IMG/VR virus record: IMGVR_UViG_3300025162_000040
Span: 1 to 64,000 of that record
Reading direction: 5' to 3' (one strand)
Origin: a virus
DNA length: 64,000 bases
This document shows positions 7,750 through 15,256 of the stretch, one piece after another (positions within the stretch are counted from its first letter, which is position 1; every line of letters starts with the position of its first letter). Below the pieces are notes generated by a model. That model had not been told where the DNA came from, ran no database searches, and saw only the letters and a list, made by a program, of their open reading frames with translations. The translations under genes were made by a program, and so were the position numbers.

Positions 7750-8220
7750 TTAAACCGCCTTCCCACGCCTCTCAGCGAGTGAGTACCCGTCTTCATCAGT
7801 AAGGTTGAGAATACTGTGACCGGACTTGCGGCGAAGCTGCTGCAGGATGTCGGCCGCAACAGATCCAGGCAAGTGCCCGTTGAGCTCCTGTAAATATACA
7901 AACGCGAACACATTTTTGGCGTTGTCGTACCCGAGCCGTCCGCTTATCCAGCCGGCACGATTCGCTAATACTTTATTGGGTATTCTTGCCGCGTATAGCT
8001 CTGGAACTGAGTCTCTAAACTCAGAGTCAAGATGGGTCTCCGCGTCCTTGGAGTAGACCATTCTCTTTGACGGCAAGTGGTACCACCAAACTCCGAGGTG
8101 CTCTGGCTCTCCAGGAAGTGCCGAGTGAGTTGCAACAATGGCATTCGGAAACACAATCTGGCCTCCGCGTGCCTCGAGAACATTCGTAAGCTTCAACAGA
8201 TGACTAATTAACTCGTCCAT
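7750..8220 (-). CDS. Unknown protein, 156 aa
   Basis: The product (MDELISHLLKLTNVLEARGG, then GVWWYHLPSKRMVY) has no motif I recognise. AGGAG precedes the ATG. It is the first gene after the promoter at 8260-8288 and is followed directly by the TyrA-like gene. Confidence 0.7.
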   Translation of the reverse strand: MDELISHLLKLTNVLEARGGQIVFPNAIVATHSALPGEPEHLGVWWYHLPSKRMVYSKDAETHLDSEFRDSVPELYAARIPNKVLANRAGWISGRLGYDNAKNVFAFVYLQELNGHLPGSVAADILQQLRRKSGHSILNLTDEDGYSLAERRGKAV

Positions 8221-8259
8221 GTAATTTCTCCTTTGTATGAACTGCTGTGACTACACATA

Positions 8260-8288
8260 ACTCTATCATTACGACTTATTATTGTCAA
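8260..8288 (-). promoter_or_regulatory. Host-type sigma-70 promoter, leftward
   Basis: The minus strand shows TTGACA (8283-8288), a 17-base spacer and TAGAGT (8260-8265). AAAAATAGTTA lies just upstream of the -35, as at the 866-894 promoter. It serves the genes from 8220 down, including RtcB. Confidence 0.82.
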
Positions 8289-8291
8289 TAA

Positions 8292-8456
8292 CTATTTTTG
8301 TACTTTAGAGTGCTTCTTGTCGTACAGAACTTCACATATTCCAAGGGCAAATCTCTTGTTCTTGCTTACTGAAAGAACCATGTCGGCCATACAGCAAAAG
8401 CACGTTCCGGCAACTGGCTTAGTTGTTGATGTATTCTTCGCTTTTTTGTGCACCAT
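8292..8456 (-). CDS. Small Cys-containing protein, 54 aa
   Basis: The frame MVHKKAKNTSTTKPVAGTCF continues CCMADMVLSVSKNKRFALGI. AGGAGG lies 5 bases before the ATG. A CFCC cluster may bind metal. It stops just before the next promoter. Function is unknown. Confidence 0.65.
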   Translation of the reverse strand: MVHKKAKNTSTTKPVAGTCFCCMADMVLSVSKNKRFALGICEVLYDKKHSKVQK

Positions 8457-8628
8457 ATGTACCTCCTTTTCTAAACTTCGGTTCTAGATACTCAATTACG
8501 TACTTAGCGTAGTCATGCAGAACTTCGCGGCCCTCAAACACAAAAACGTCACCTTTCTGTGTAGCCGCGTACAGCTGCTTGAACTTTTTAAAGTTCTCTG
8601 TTGTAAATACTATGTTTGGACTCGTCAT
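8419..8628 (-). CDS. Unknown protein, 69 aa
   Basis: The frame MTSPNIVFTTENFKKFKQLY starts at an ATG overlapping the upstream TGA (ATGA); a longer reading of the frame overlaps the upstream gene heavily and is rejected. It overlaps the 54-aa gene by 38 bases. Confidence 0.65.
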   Translation of the reverse strand: MTSPNIVFTTENFKKFKQLYAATQKGDVFVFEGREVLHDYAKYVIEYLEPKFRKGGTYGAQKSEEYINN

Positions 8629-8945
8629 GCTACTTTCGTCGTTCTCTTCGCGTATTTCTTTCTCGTACCCGCGTCTTCTATCGGGTTCTTCGGGACATAC
8701 CGAAACCCGCAATCAGTCTTGTTACACTTTCCGCAGTGAGATGTGTTCCCGGGACATGATGGCCCATGGATGAACACGCCAAGCTGCTTTTGAATGGATG
8801 TTTCGAGCTTAACGAGCCTGCTCTCCTCTTTCTGGTGCTTCTTGCGCTGAATGTTACTGACAGAGCTCATAAGGCGCTCAAAGTTTGTCCGGTACTGCTG
8901 CTTAACACGATCAAGATCTTCAAAAGTGTACTCCACTCTGCCCAT
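8625..8945 (-). CDS. Unknown protein with possible zinc site, 106 aa
   Basis: A helical N-terminal half (VEYTFEDLDRVKQQYRTNFE) is followed by a Cys/His cluster CPGNTSHCGKCNKTDCGF near residue 65. AGGAG precedes the ATG. Function is unknown. Confidence 0.7.
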   Translation of the reverse strand: MGRVEYTFEDLDRVKQQYRTNFERLMSSVSNIQRKKHQKEESRLVKLETSIQKQLGVFIHGPSCPGNTSHCGKCNKTDCGFRYVPKNPIEDAGTRKKYAKRTTKVA

Positions 8946-8954
8946 TTATTTCTC

Positions 8955-9173
8955 CTACCATTTTATACGTGTAAGTTCTGTGCACCGTTCATACAGCTGC
9001 TGCAAAAACACTCCTTCGTCTTTCGAAAGACTGCGGCACGAAACTACTTTAGCTCGAACTCGCTCGAGCCTGAGTGCCGCGTCAACTTGGATCCTCTTTG
9101 CCCCTCTCGATACCCTATCATCCACTTCTTTAAGCATGAACCTGGCTGAAGCGTTATCAATCGGATTAGCCAT
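8955..9173 (-). CDS. Unknown protein, 72 aa
   Basis: The product (MANPIDNASARFMLKEVDDR) appears all-helical and charged. No clear ribosome binding site is seen, but it fills the gap between two accepted genes in the same direction. Confidence 0.55.
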   Translation of the reverse strand: MANPIDNASARFMLKEVDDRVSRGAKRIQVDAALRLERVRAKVVSCRSLSKDEGVFLQQLYERCTELTRIKW

Positions 9174-9179
9174 AATCGG

Positions 9180-9356
9180 TTATAACTTCCCGTCCTTCAT
9201 CCACTTCGGCGTATACTCAATGTCATATTTCGACAATACCTCCTTAGCCGCTGCGACCTCCTTGGTGCGCATTTGCCAATTCCTCTTTCCACGCCGTCCG
9301 CGCAGGTTAAATTTCGCCTTGTGTACTTCCTGCTTTTGCTCTGCTGTAAGATGCAT
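9180..9356 (-). CDS. Unknown basic protein, 58 aa
   Basis: The frame MHLTAEQKQEVHKAKFNLRG continues RRGKRNWQMRTKEVAAAKEV. AGGAG sits 7 bases before the ATG. It is Lys/Arg-rich and may bind nucleic acid. Function is unknown. Confidence 0.65.
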   Translation of the reverse strand: MHLTAEQKQEVHKAKFNLRGRRGKRNWQMRTKEVAAAKEVLSKYDIEYTPKWMKDGKL

Positions 9357-9358
9357 TG

Positions 9359-9868
9359 CTATCTCCTGTTTTGTACTAGGTTAAAGTTGTCAGGCCTTTT
9401 GGCCATTTCTTCTCGTACTCGCTCCAAAGACACCGGCGTAAACTCCCAGGAATCAACTCCGATATCAAAGCTCTTTCCCTGCCCCTCCAGGTGGCCGTGG
9501 CTGTGGCCAAACAAATGGCAGGTATTGTAGTGAGACCGCGGCCACACCCGCATTGCATAATGGCAGAGTGTGAACTCCTCAAACTCTAAAATGCGACCTA
9601 TTTCAGCGAACCTGCTTTTGTAATCCCAGATCTGCTTGTCATGGCTTCCTACAACCATGTGAATCTTTCCGTTTAGCCGGTCCAGGATCTTGCCGGCATC
9701 ACCAAAGCAGAAGTCCCCTAAGTGGTACACACTGTCCGTAGGCCGCACCACACCATTCCAGTTAGCGATCATGGCCTCGTTCATCTCCGTAACGTCACTA
9801 AAAGGCCTGTCACAGTACTTAATAACGTTCTTGTGGTTGAAGTGGTGATCAGACGTGAAGAATATCAT
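9359..9868 (-). CDS. Calcineurin-like metallophosphoesterase
   Basis: The 169-aa protein begins MIFFTSDHHFNH, with metal ligands D and H, followed by YHLGDFCFGD, VVGSHDKQ (the usual GNHD changed to GSHD), LCHYAMRVWP and LFGHSHGH. These are the five motifs of small phage metallophosphoesterases. The ATG at 9868 directly follows the upstream stop. The Asn-to-Ser change in motif III is unusual, since that Asn normally binds a metal. Substrate is unknown. Confidence 0.88.
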   Translation of the reverse strand: MIFFTSDHHFNHKNVIKYCDRPFSDVTEMNEAMIANWNGVVRPTDSVYHLGDFCFGDAGKILDRLNGKIHMVVGSHDKQIWDYKSRFAEIGRILEFEEFTLCHYAMRVWPRSHYNTCHLFGHSHGHLEGQGKSFDIGVDSWEFTPVSLERVREEMAKRPDNFNLVQNRR

Positions 9869-9869
9869 T

Positions 9870-10406
9870 CTAAGCAGTTCCTTCTTTCCGCAGCAGCGCT
9901 TCCTTAGGAAGCAAGCTGACAGAGGAATTGAATAGGCTGTGGACACACTGGCGGGTCACTCCAAAGAGCCTCGCGATGCTGTCCCACGTGTACCCGCGAT
10001 TCCTGAGGAATATAACCTCTAAGCGGTTGCACTTGGCACGAGTTTTGGTGTGCTGTTTATACCTTTTTGCAGCGAACTTAAACCTTGCTTTCACTGAATT
10101 GGCGCATCCATAGTTAATGCCCAGTCTTTCCGCGTTCTCGCTAATGGACTTGGTCTCATCCCAAAGCCTTTGGTAGTTCTTTGCCACCTTCACATTCGTG
10201 TACTTAGGAAGCTTATACCTGAGTACAAGATCGCGCAGTGACTTATACTGCTTAACCCCAAGAATCCTCATGTTCTCCTGGAATGTAAGATCTGGATTGT
10301 AAAGACACAGCTGACGAATAACGCCCTTCTGCTTCTCACTACCCTGGTACATGGCCGAACTAGGGCCATACTTCCTCATTAACTTCCGAGCTTCCTGTAC
10401 TAGCAT
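9870..10406 (-). CDS. Helix-turn-helix DNA-binding protein
   Basis: The 178-aa basic product has a C-terminal HTH, RGYTWDSIARLFGVTRQCVH (residues about 140-160), typical of sigma-region-4 or homeodomain-like folds, and earlier possible HTH repeats (LTFQENMRILGVKQYKSL; SISENAERLGINYGCANSV). I chose the ATG at 10406 because AGGAG lies 7 bases upstream. It may be a phage regulator or a relative of intron/homing DNA-binding proteins. Confidence 0.7.
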   Translation of the reverse strand: MLVQEARKLMRKYGPSSAMYQGSEKQKGVIRQLCLYNPDLTFQENMRILGVKQYKSLRDLVLRYKLPKYTNVKVAKNYQRLWDETKSISENAERLGINYGCANSVKARFKFAAKRYKQHTKTRAKCNRLEVIFLRNRGYTWDSIARLFGVTRQCVHSLFNSSVSLLPKEALLRKEGTA

Positions 10407-10416
10407 CTGTTTCTCC

Positions 10417-10944
10417 TTAGCTGATCTCAAATCCGCCACTGGCCGCACAGAACCAAGCGAACTCTTGAACGTTTTCTTCATTGAATGGGTAACTCTTATC
10501 TTCGTCGTCGGTAAATCCTGTACCGCTGCATGAGTTGCATCCGTCCTTAACTTCCATGTCGTTCCGTTTGCCAGTCCCCTTGCACAGCCAACATTTCTTC
10601 TTCGGAAGGCTTTCTAAGTGTTTTTTGTACGCGTCAGCGTACTTTTTCACTTCACCTGAGTCAATGAGGCTCTGGAGACGGTCTGAGAGCTTACTGGCCT
10701 TGCTAGAGACGATTAGATGCCCGTCATTGTAGCTACCGCGCTCCATGTCACGATCGCTTAGGATGTCGCCGCATGTGGTGCACACGTACTTCCAAAGAGG
10801 CCGCCACCACCACACGTTGTTCCTGAAGTAGGACCCCTTAGTGTCCTGCTGCCACTTGAAATACGCGTCAGTGCTCTCCTTGTCTTTGAAGTCGAATGTC
10901 GGTTTCTCTTTTCCAGGAAGTACTCCGTATAGATCAAATCCCAT
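10417..10944 (-). CDS. Protein with DnaJ-like zinc fingers
   Basis: The 175-aa product starts MGFDLYGVLPG after GGAGGA. It has a CTTCGD pair near residue 72 and CWLCKGTG plus CNSCSGTG near residues 128-153, matching the CxxCxGxG repeats of DnaJ zinc fingers. No J domain is visible. Zinc-dependent protein or nucleic-acid binding is likely. Confidence 0.75.
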   Translation of the reverse strand: MGFDLYGVLPGKEKPTFDFKDKESTDAYFKWQQDTKGSYFRNNVWWWRPLWKYVCTTCGDILSDRDMERGSYNDGHLIVSSKASKLSDRLQSLIDSGEVKKYADAYKKHLESLPKKKCWLCKGTGKRNDMEVKDGCNSCSGTGFTDDEDKSYPFNEENVQEFAWFCAASGGFEIS

Positions 10945-10972
10945 TTTGTGTTCCTCCAGAGTTAGGCGTGTT

Positions 10973-11311
10973 TCAAGATAGTAGCGGGCTTCTTGCAAAC
11001 CATGCTACGCCGCCAAGTATTCCATATGTCTCACGTATACCGTTCCAGATCTCCTGTAGCTCTTTCATACTCCTTGGCCAGCCCCAGTAAGACACAATAT
11101 GAACGTTTCCGCGCTTGGTCCACCTAGCGTCGTGTATTTCAAGGCTTAGTGATCTTTTTCCTGGTAACTCAGACTGCCTGTATAAGTTCATTACAATTGT
11201 TCCGTACCGGACAGGAAGATAGATCCAGGTGGCTGAGTAGTCGAGCTTACCACCAAGCTTGGTGAAGAACCGGATAACCGTACTCTCACTCAACCACCTG
11301 GATTTTCCCAT
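10973..11311 (-). CDS. Unknown protein, 112 aa
   Basis: The product starts MGKSRWLSESTVIRFFTKLG; the ATG at 11311 is just after the upstream TAA. Aromatic beta-rich segments (WIYLPVRYGTIVMNLY, VHIVSYWGWPRSM) suggest a compact fold. No family is recognised. Confidence 0.65.
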   Translation of the reverse strand: MGKSRWLSESTVIRFFTKLGGKLDYSATWIYLPVRYGTIVMNLYRQSELPGKRSLSLEIHDARWTKRGNVHIVSYWGWPRSMKELQEIWNGIRETYGILGGVAWFARSPLLS

Positions 11312-11312
11312 T

Positions 11313-11570
11313 TTATCGCATTCTCTTGTTGAAGTAACCGCCGGTTTCGCTTCCATGCAACCACTTCTCAACGTACACATCTGGATGATCCGGCCTACGC
11401 GGGATCACCTGCCGTATAAACATGTGATTCCTGAGGATCAGTGTAACCGTATCAGGAACGCCCCTCTCTCCGGCTGTCTCACGGATCTTGCCGTACCTGC
11501 ATTGACAACAAAACTCTGCATTCACCCCGTGCCTACACCGCTCTATGCCAAGCTCAAGAACGTTGTTCAT
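11313..11570 (-). CDS. Unknown Cys-containing protein, 85 aa
   Basis: It has CRHGVNAEFCCQCRYGK at residues 12-28, a likely zinc site of a kind common in small phage proteins. GGAG precedes the ATG. Function is unknown. Confidence 0.65.
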   Translation of the reverse strand: MNNVLELGIERCRHGVNAEFCCQCRYGKIRETAGERGVPDTVTLILRNHMFIRQVIPRRPDHPDVYVEKWLHGSETGGYFNKRMR

Positions 11571-11582
11571 TGCCGCTGTCTC

Positions 11583-11768
11583 CTAGTTTATGTTCGTTAC
11601 GTTGACAATTGACGCGTTGACACGCCACTTATGGCCAGCGCACTTTGACTCGATCTTCTCGAGAAACTCCACAAGCTTTACTTCGATCGCGTGTATTCCA
11701 TCCGGAGAAGTCTGCCGGCCGCGCTCGTTGAAAAACTTCTTAACTTTCGGTTTGCTGATGTACGACAT
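11583..11768 (-). CDS. Small protein with possible single histone fold
   Basis: The 61-aa product reads MSYISKPKVKKFFNERGRQT, then SPDGIHAIEVKLVEFLEKIE and a final KWRVNASIVNV. A short helix ending KVKKFF, an SPD-type cap, a long central helix and a basic loop before a short third segment match the layout of archaeal and bacterial single histone-fold proteins. This is pattern recognition, not a computed match, and the third helix is short. It overlaps the SWIM gene by one base. Confidence 0.4.
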   Translation of the reverse strand: MSYISKPKVKKFFNERGRQTSPDGIHAIEVKLVEFLEKIESKCAGHKWRVNASIVNVTNIN

Positions 11769-11989
11769 TAGAACTCCTTCTGCTTGAACAAAGCTATATG
11801 TTTACAAGCGGTTTGTCTGAACAAGAAGCTTGGGCAGGAGCACACATACTTGTAATTCTTCGTCCCATGCACCCGGATTTTAGCCACATCGTAAGACTTT
11901 GTCGGATCGGTTTCAGAAGGTACTTTGGTGTACTTTCTCGCTCCGAAACGGTTCACATTCTTGCTGCGCTTAACAACATTGATCTTCAT
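11768..11989 (-). CDS. SWIM zinc-finger protein
   Basis: The 73-aa product ends YVCSCPSFLFRQTACKHI, the CxCx(n)CxH pattern of SWIM domains, which bind DNA or proteins. GAGGGGAAG precedes the ATG. It is the first gene after the phage-type promoter at 12006-12042. Confidence 0.85.
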   Translation of the reverse strand: MKINVVKRSKNVNRFGARKYTKVPSETDPTKSYDVAKIRVHGTKNYKYVCSCPSFLFRQTACKHIALFKQKEF

Positions 11990-12005
11990 ACTTCCCCTCG
12001 CATTC

Positions 12006-12042
12006 TATATTACGGCTGTTTACGGAAAAAATTATGATATTT
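12006..12042 (-). promoter_or_regulatory. Phage-type promoter motif, leftward copy
   Basis: Read leftward this is the 37-base phage motif: AAATATCATAATTTTTT, four variable bases, then AAACAGCCGTAATATA. The run AAAATAGTTC lies just upstream. It stands 16 bases before the SWIM gene start. It is the only one of five copies on the minus strand. Confidence 0.75.
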
Positions 12043-12057
12043 TTTGAACTATTTTGA

Positions 12058-12111
12058 TAGGCCAAATCGTCTGCGGGGCACCCCCCGATACCCCGCAGAC
12101 GATTTGGCCTA
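12058..12111. terminator. Perfect 21-bp inverted repeat, possible terminator
   Basis: Two 21-base arms (12058-12078 and 12091-12111) pair perfectly around a 12-base loop. It lies right after the DUF932 stop and before the leftward phage promoter. No T-run follows in either direction, so it is not a standard intrinsic terminator; it may block readthrough, protect the RNA 3' end or bind a protein. Confidence 0.5.
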
Positions 12112-12115
12112 ACTA

Positions 12116-13291
12116 TTAAAACACCATTTCCAGGACCTTGCCGGCAGCCCTGTCGATCTTGATCCTTTCGTCAGTGTAAGTGCACTCCTGAGAGAGCTCA
12201 GTGAGGCCATTGGCGATCGCCCACGCTGACCGAGGAGAGCCGTAGCGCTCTTCTTTGACGGCCACATCGTAGGCATCGGCAATGATCTTCTGAGAGAGTG
12301 GGGCCTTGGCCTTCACGGCAAACGCGATAACAGCCTCAACAACCGCTTCCTTGCTGGCACCAGGTCCGGCGAACTCAAAAGCACGTGCCTTGCGGATCTG
12401 TGCCTCAAGATCAGATACCGAAGAGTTGGCGTAGCTGATCAACTCAGCGCGAATGCTCGAAAACGCCTTGGTGTCGGCATTGCCGATGTGGCGGATGCGG
12501 ACCTCTTCGACGTTTTTGGCACCCCAAACAATGTGGTTCCCGCACACCGCGTCGTACAGGAACGACATGACACCTACGCTGGCAGCACCAACCTCAGAGT
12601 TCCAGAGGAAGAACCCGCGCCCGAGGCCGTGACCGGTACCATCGTTTACCGGATTAGTCTCGTTAACCATGAACACGAACATGTCGTGATCGGAGGCGTA
12701 GAGTCCGGCCGGTGCGATCGTGTCACCTTCATTGATGGACAAGCCACCCTTCTGCAGACGGAGAACGTCTGCGCTTGTTGCGATACGGGTACGTTCGTTC
12801 TTAACACCGGCAGGACGTGCCGGCGGAACCTGCCACCCCATCGGAACATACCTCTGGAGGCTGCTGATAATGTCCGCGTTCCAAACGCGCTTGTACTTGA
12901 GCGAAGTTGCTGCACGAAGAACCAAGCTGCCATTTTTATGGAACATAAGCTTGGCGTAGTTTTCTTCCTCATCAATTGGCTTGGTAAAGCCATGGTTAAG
13001 GTTTTGGACTGCGAGGGTTGATGGGAGTGTGCGGAGATAGCTTGCAGGAGCGTTAACCTTCTGACAGACCTGGCCGAACGCCCAGTTCGTAAGCTTGGCT
13101 GGTATACGAGCTTTTCCGGAAACAAAGATCTCGCTGCCGTCTGCTTCAAACCGTAGGTCTGAATACTTCACTTGCACTTCTTGCGCGGACTGCTTGTACC
13201 CTTCACACGCTTGCTGCATTTCGTTGAGGTCCCAGAAACGTTCATCTGACGGACGTGTTGCCCACTGATTTGACGCTTTGAAGAGCTCCAT
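12116..13291 (-). CDS. DUF932 phage/plasmid-like protein
   Basis: The 391-aa product matches the DUF932 (phage/plasmid-like) family in length and in segments such as SYLRTLPSTLAVQNLNHGF, FVFMVNETNPVNDG and GRGFFLWNSEVGAASVGV, followed by GNHIVWG. Function in the family is unknown. It stands alone, with its own strong host-type promoter, AGGAG before the ATG and a long hairpin after the stop, so it is likely highly expressed early. Its codon use is GC-richer than that of neighbours. Confidence 0.85.
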   Translation of the reverse strand: MELFKASNQWATRPSDERFWDLNEMQQACEGYKQSAQEVQVKYSDLRFEADGSEIFVSGKARIPAKLTNWAFGQVCQKVNAPASYLRTLPSTLAVQNLNHGFTKPIDEEENYAKLMFHKNGSLVLRAATSLKYKRVWNADIISSLQRYVPMGWQVPPARPAGVKNERTRIATSADVLRLQKGGLSINEGDTIAPAGLYASDHDMFVFMVNETNPVNDGTGHGLGRGFFLWNSEVGAASVGVMSFLYDAVCGNHIVWGAKNVEEVRIRHIGNADTKAFSSIRAELISYANSSVSDLEAQIRKARAFEFAGPGASKEAVVEAVIAFAVKAKAPLSQKIIADAYDVAVKEERYGSPRSAWAIANGLTELSQECTYTDERIKIDRAAGKVLEMVF

Positions 13292-13352
13292 TGTGTTTCT
13301 CCTTTTGGCTACTGTGGGGATTACCCCTACCGTGCCGCTGTACTGCTTTGCC

Positions 13353-13368
13353 CGGTCAACCTTGACCG
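13353..13368. promoter_or_regulatory. Inverted repeat just downstream of promoter, candidate operator
   Basis: CGGTCAA and TTGACCG are separated by two bases, directly after the -10 of the 13376-13404 promoter and within the 5' leader of the DUF932 gene. It could be a repressor site or an RNA hairpin. Confidence 0.4.
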
Positions 13369-13375
13369 TGAGAGG

Positions 13376-13404
13376 ATACTAGCATGGTAAGCCCTTACTG
13401 TCAA
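13376..13404 (-). promoter_or_regulatory. Host-type sigma-70 promoter, leftward
   Basis: The minus strand has TTGACA (13399-13404), a 17-base spacer and TAGTAT (13376-13381) with TGC before the -10. The spacer begins with the dyad GTAAGGGCTTAC, resembling the GTAAGCACTTA spacer at 866-894. It drives the DUF932 gene. Confidence 0.85.
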
Positions 13405-13502
13405 CATATATCGTTAATTATTTCGTATCTGTATCTTGTTGATACATAACGAGTTACAATTACTACAAAAAATAGTTAAAAATATATTCAAATAAAAATA
13501 AG

Positions 13503-13539
13503 AAATATCATAATTTTTTCTTGAAACAGCCGTAATATA
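13503..13539 (+). promoter_or_regulatory. Phage-type promoter motif
   Basis: This is the 37-base motif (AAATATCATAATTTTTT, four bases, AAACAGCCGTAATATA) in rightward orientation, 14 bases before the first rightward gene. The upstream 90 bases are very AT-rich and include AAATAGTTAAAAATA. Together with the leftward promoter at 13376 it makes this the divergent control region of the window. Confidence 0.78.
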
Positions 13540-13553
13540 GGATGAGGGCACAC

Positions 13554-13856
13554 ATGAAAGACGACACCGGATTCAGTTTCAAAGATTTTACAACGCTCGA
13601 GAAGATGTTTCCAAACGGCTTCCTTATAATGCACGCGAACTCGGATGGAATGGTGCAGTATGCAAGATTTAATCCACGAAGAATTGAGTGCATTGAACTT
13701 TGGGAAAAGTGGATCGTAGAATTTGCCGAAGCACATGGTCCAAACTTCTGGAAAGGGTTTATCAACAAAGACGAAATCCCTGACTTCTTCCCAGATGAGT
13801 GGAACAACACAAGTGGCGGACTCGAAGATGTTGATCTACCACCAAACAATGATTAG
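13554..13856 (+). CDS. Unknown protein, 100 aa
   Basis: The product (MKDDTGFSFKDFTTLEKMFP) is acidic and not recognised. I chose the ATG at 13554, with GAGGG 5 bases before; an in-frame ATG at 13542 sits too close to the promoter. It is the first gene of the rightward small-gene run. Confidence 0.7.
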   Translation: MKDDTGFSFKDFTTLEKMFPNGFLIMHANSDGMVQYARFNPRRIECIELWEKWIVEFAEAHGPNFWKGFINKDEIPDFFPDEWNNTSGGLEDVDLPPNND

Positions 13857-13865
13857 GAGAACACA

Positions 13866-14033
13866 ATGAACGATGGATTTGTAGCAGCGATGCTTTTTAT
13901 AGGCGGACTCGTTATTGGGGTGGCTATTATGATGATCGTGTGGAGTACCAATGTAGAAGGAGCCATCAAGACTCGCTTTTTCACTAATCAGTGCAAGCTG
14001 TATCACATCACAGAGGTCAGTATCATTCGATGA
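13866..14033 (+). CDS. Small membrane protein, 55 aa
   Basis: The frame MNDGFVAAMLFIGGLVIGVA continues IMMIVWSTNVEGAIK, giving one transmembrane helix (residues about 5-27) and a short polar tail. AGGAG precedes the ATG. Function is unknown. Confidence 0.7.
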   Translation: MNDGFVAAMLFIGGLVIGVAIMMIVWSTNVEGAIKTRFFTNQCKLYHITEVSIIR

Positions 14034-14230
14034 GAGACACCAGATCAAGTTGTAAAAAACATTGCTGGCATGACACCGTAGAAGTGACCGAGCGTGTGTG
14101 TCTCCAGAAAAAAGTTGGGGACTACGGAGTGTGCTCTGGAGGATTTGACGGAAAGATAATCAAGTCGGTTAACACAAAAAGACAGATGTGCTGCCAGTGC
14201 TCTCTGGACAGGACCCCTCGTGAGCTATAA
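14030..14230 (+). CDS. Cys-rich small protein, 66 aa
   Basis: The ATG overlaps the upstream TGA (ATGA). The product contains CKKHC, CLQKK, VCSGGF and CCQCSLD, enough Cys/His for one or two zinc sites. Function is unknown. Confidence 0.65.
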   Translation: MRDTRSSCKKHCWHDTVEVTERVCLQKKVGDYGVCSGGFDGKIIKSVNTKRQMCCQCSLDRTPREL

Positions 14231-14348
14231 GCAGATCTCGGCGGCCATTATCGGTGTTGTGCTGGTGCTCCAGGCGTTTGCGACTAAAGGTGACATTGTT
14301 ACTTTAGTCCTTGCTGTGGCCATGTGCACGCTCCTAGGAGGCTGCTAA
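14220..14348 (+). CDS. Small membrane protein, 42 aa
   Basis: The GTG frame VSYKQISAAIIGVVLVLQAF continues ATKGDIVTLVLAVAMCTLLG, predicting two short hydrophobic helices. AGGA precedes the GTG. It overlaps both neighbours (TAATG at its end). Confidence 0.55.
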   Translation: MSYKQISAAIIGVVLVLQAFATKGDIVTLVLAVAMCTLLGGC

Positions 14349-14773
14349 TGATAAACCTATCTCCATTTCCATGGCAGAACATGACTGGTGAGACTCTTCG
14401 TTGCTACTTGGCCTCCACTGCCCCAGTTGAAGAGATTCACTTCATTATGCCGGAAGGGTGGGAAGACAAAGCTAAATGGATAGGTGTGGATACTAGTGCA
14501 TGGACAAGAGAGCACTGCGCGGTGTGTATAGCTAAAGCAAGAGCCATCTGGGCCGACGCTATGCTGGCAGAACTATCAAAAAATCTTACCGGGCAGTCTG
14601 GATACGACATACAGAGGCTAAAAATTGTTACACAAGTAGGAACAACAACGTACCCGTACAACGGTGGAATACTGAATGAAATGAACGATGCAGTGCTACG
14701 AGCAAAAGAGCCTCCGACACTGCACAACCCCGAGCCACCGGATCCTCTAAAAAATACCTCGAATCAAGGATAA
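14348..14773 (+). CDS. Unknown protein, 141 aa
   Basis: The ATG is embedded in the upstream TAA (TAATG) with AGGAGG 6 bases before. The product starts MINLSPFPWQNMTGETLRCY and ends in a Pro-rich tail. No domain is recognised. Confidence 0.7.
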   Translation: MINLSPFPWQNMTGETLRCYLASTAPVEEIHFIMPEGWEDKAKWIGVDTSAWTREHCAVCIAKARAIWADAMLAELSKNLTGQSGYDIQRLKIVTQVGTTTYPYNGGILNEMNDAVLRAKEPPTLHNPEPPDPLKNTSNQG

Positions 14774-14774
14774 C

Positions 14775-14936
14775 ATGCCTAAACGGATGAGAAAACAAAA
14801 GCAAAAGACAATATCATATAAAGAGTATGCCAAGAAGCTTGAAGAGATCATTGCGATGGGCCGGCCAGTTGCGGATACGCTCATTGACTTGATAGAGGAA
14901 GCCAGCAAGTACAAAATAAAGGACAAGACAAAATGA
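14775..14936 (+). CDS. Unknown basic protein, 53 aa
   Basis: The product begins MPKRMRKQKQKTISYKEYAK and forms a charged helix. ATGA overlap with the next gene. Function is unknown. Confidence 0.6.
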   Translation: MPKRMRKQKQKTISYKEYAKKLEEIIAMGRPVADTLIDLIEEASKYKIKDKTK

Positions 14937-15256
14937 GCCTCGACGTACGTCTAACCAAAGTCATGCCAACAGACGTTTACTCGGCTAACATTACACATAA
15001 CCTCGGTAAGATGGCTAGAGAGGCTGGTATTTACGAGTGTATGTGGCGCCCTGAAGAGATCGGCATAACTAAAGCATCACAGCTTATAGCCCCACTTGAG
15101 ACTGGCCTTGAGGGTTTAAAGAAGGATCCTGAGTACTTTAAGAGGTTTGACTCAGGTAACGGCTGGGGGTTGTACGTAAACTTTGTTCCTTTCGTTGAGA
15201 AGTACCTTGCTGCTTGCCGGGATAACCCGGATGCAGACGTGTCGGTGTCACGATGA
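14933..15256 (+). CDS. Conserved phage protein of unknown function, 107 aa
   Basis: The pattern VYSANITHNLGKMAREAGIY, WRPEEIGI and NGWGLYVNFVPFVEKYL is a family I recognise from many phages and bacteria, with no assigned role. ATGA overlaps on both sides. Confidence 0.85.
   Translation: MSLDVRLTKVMPTDVYSANITHNLGKMAREAGIYECMWRPEEIGITKASQLIAPLETGLEGLKKDPEYFKRFDSGNGWGLYVNFVPFVEKYLAACRDNPDADVSVSR

Noticed and set aside
12488-13149. Long open frames on the plus strand and in a second minus frame inside the DUF932 gene
   Set aside because: They follow the codon pattern of the DUF932 gene and have no start signals; they are shadows of that GC-rich gene.
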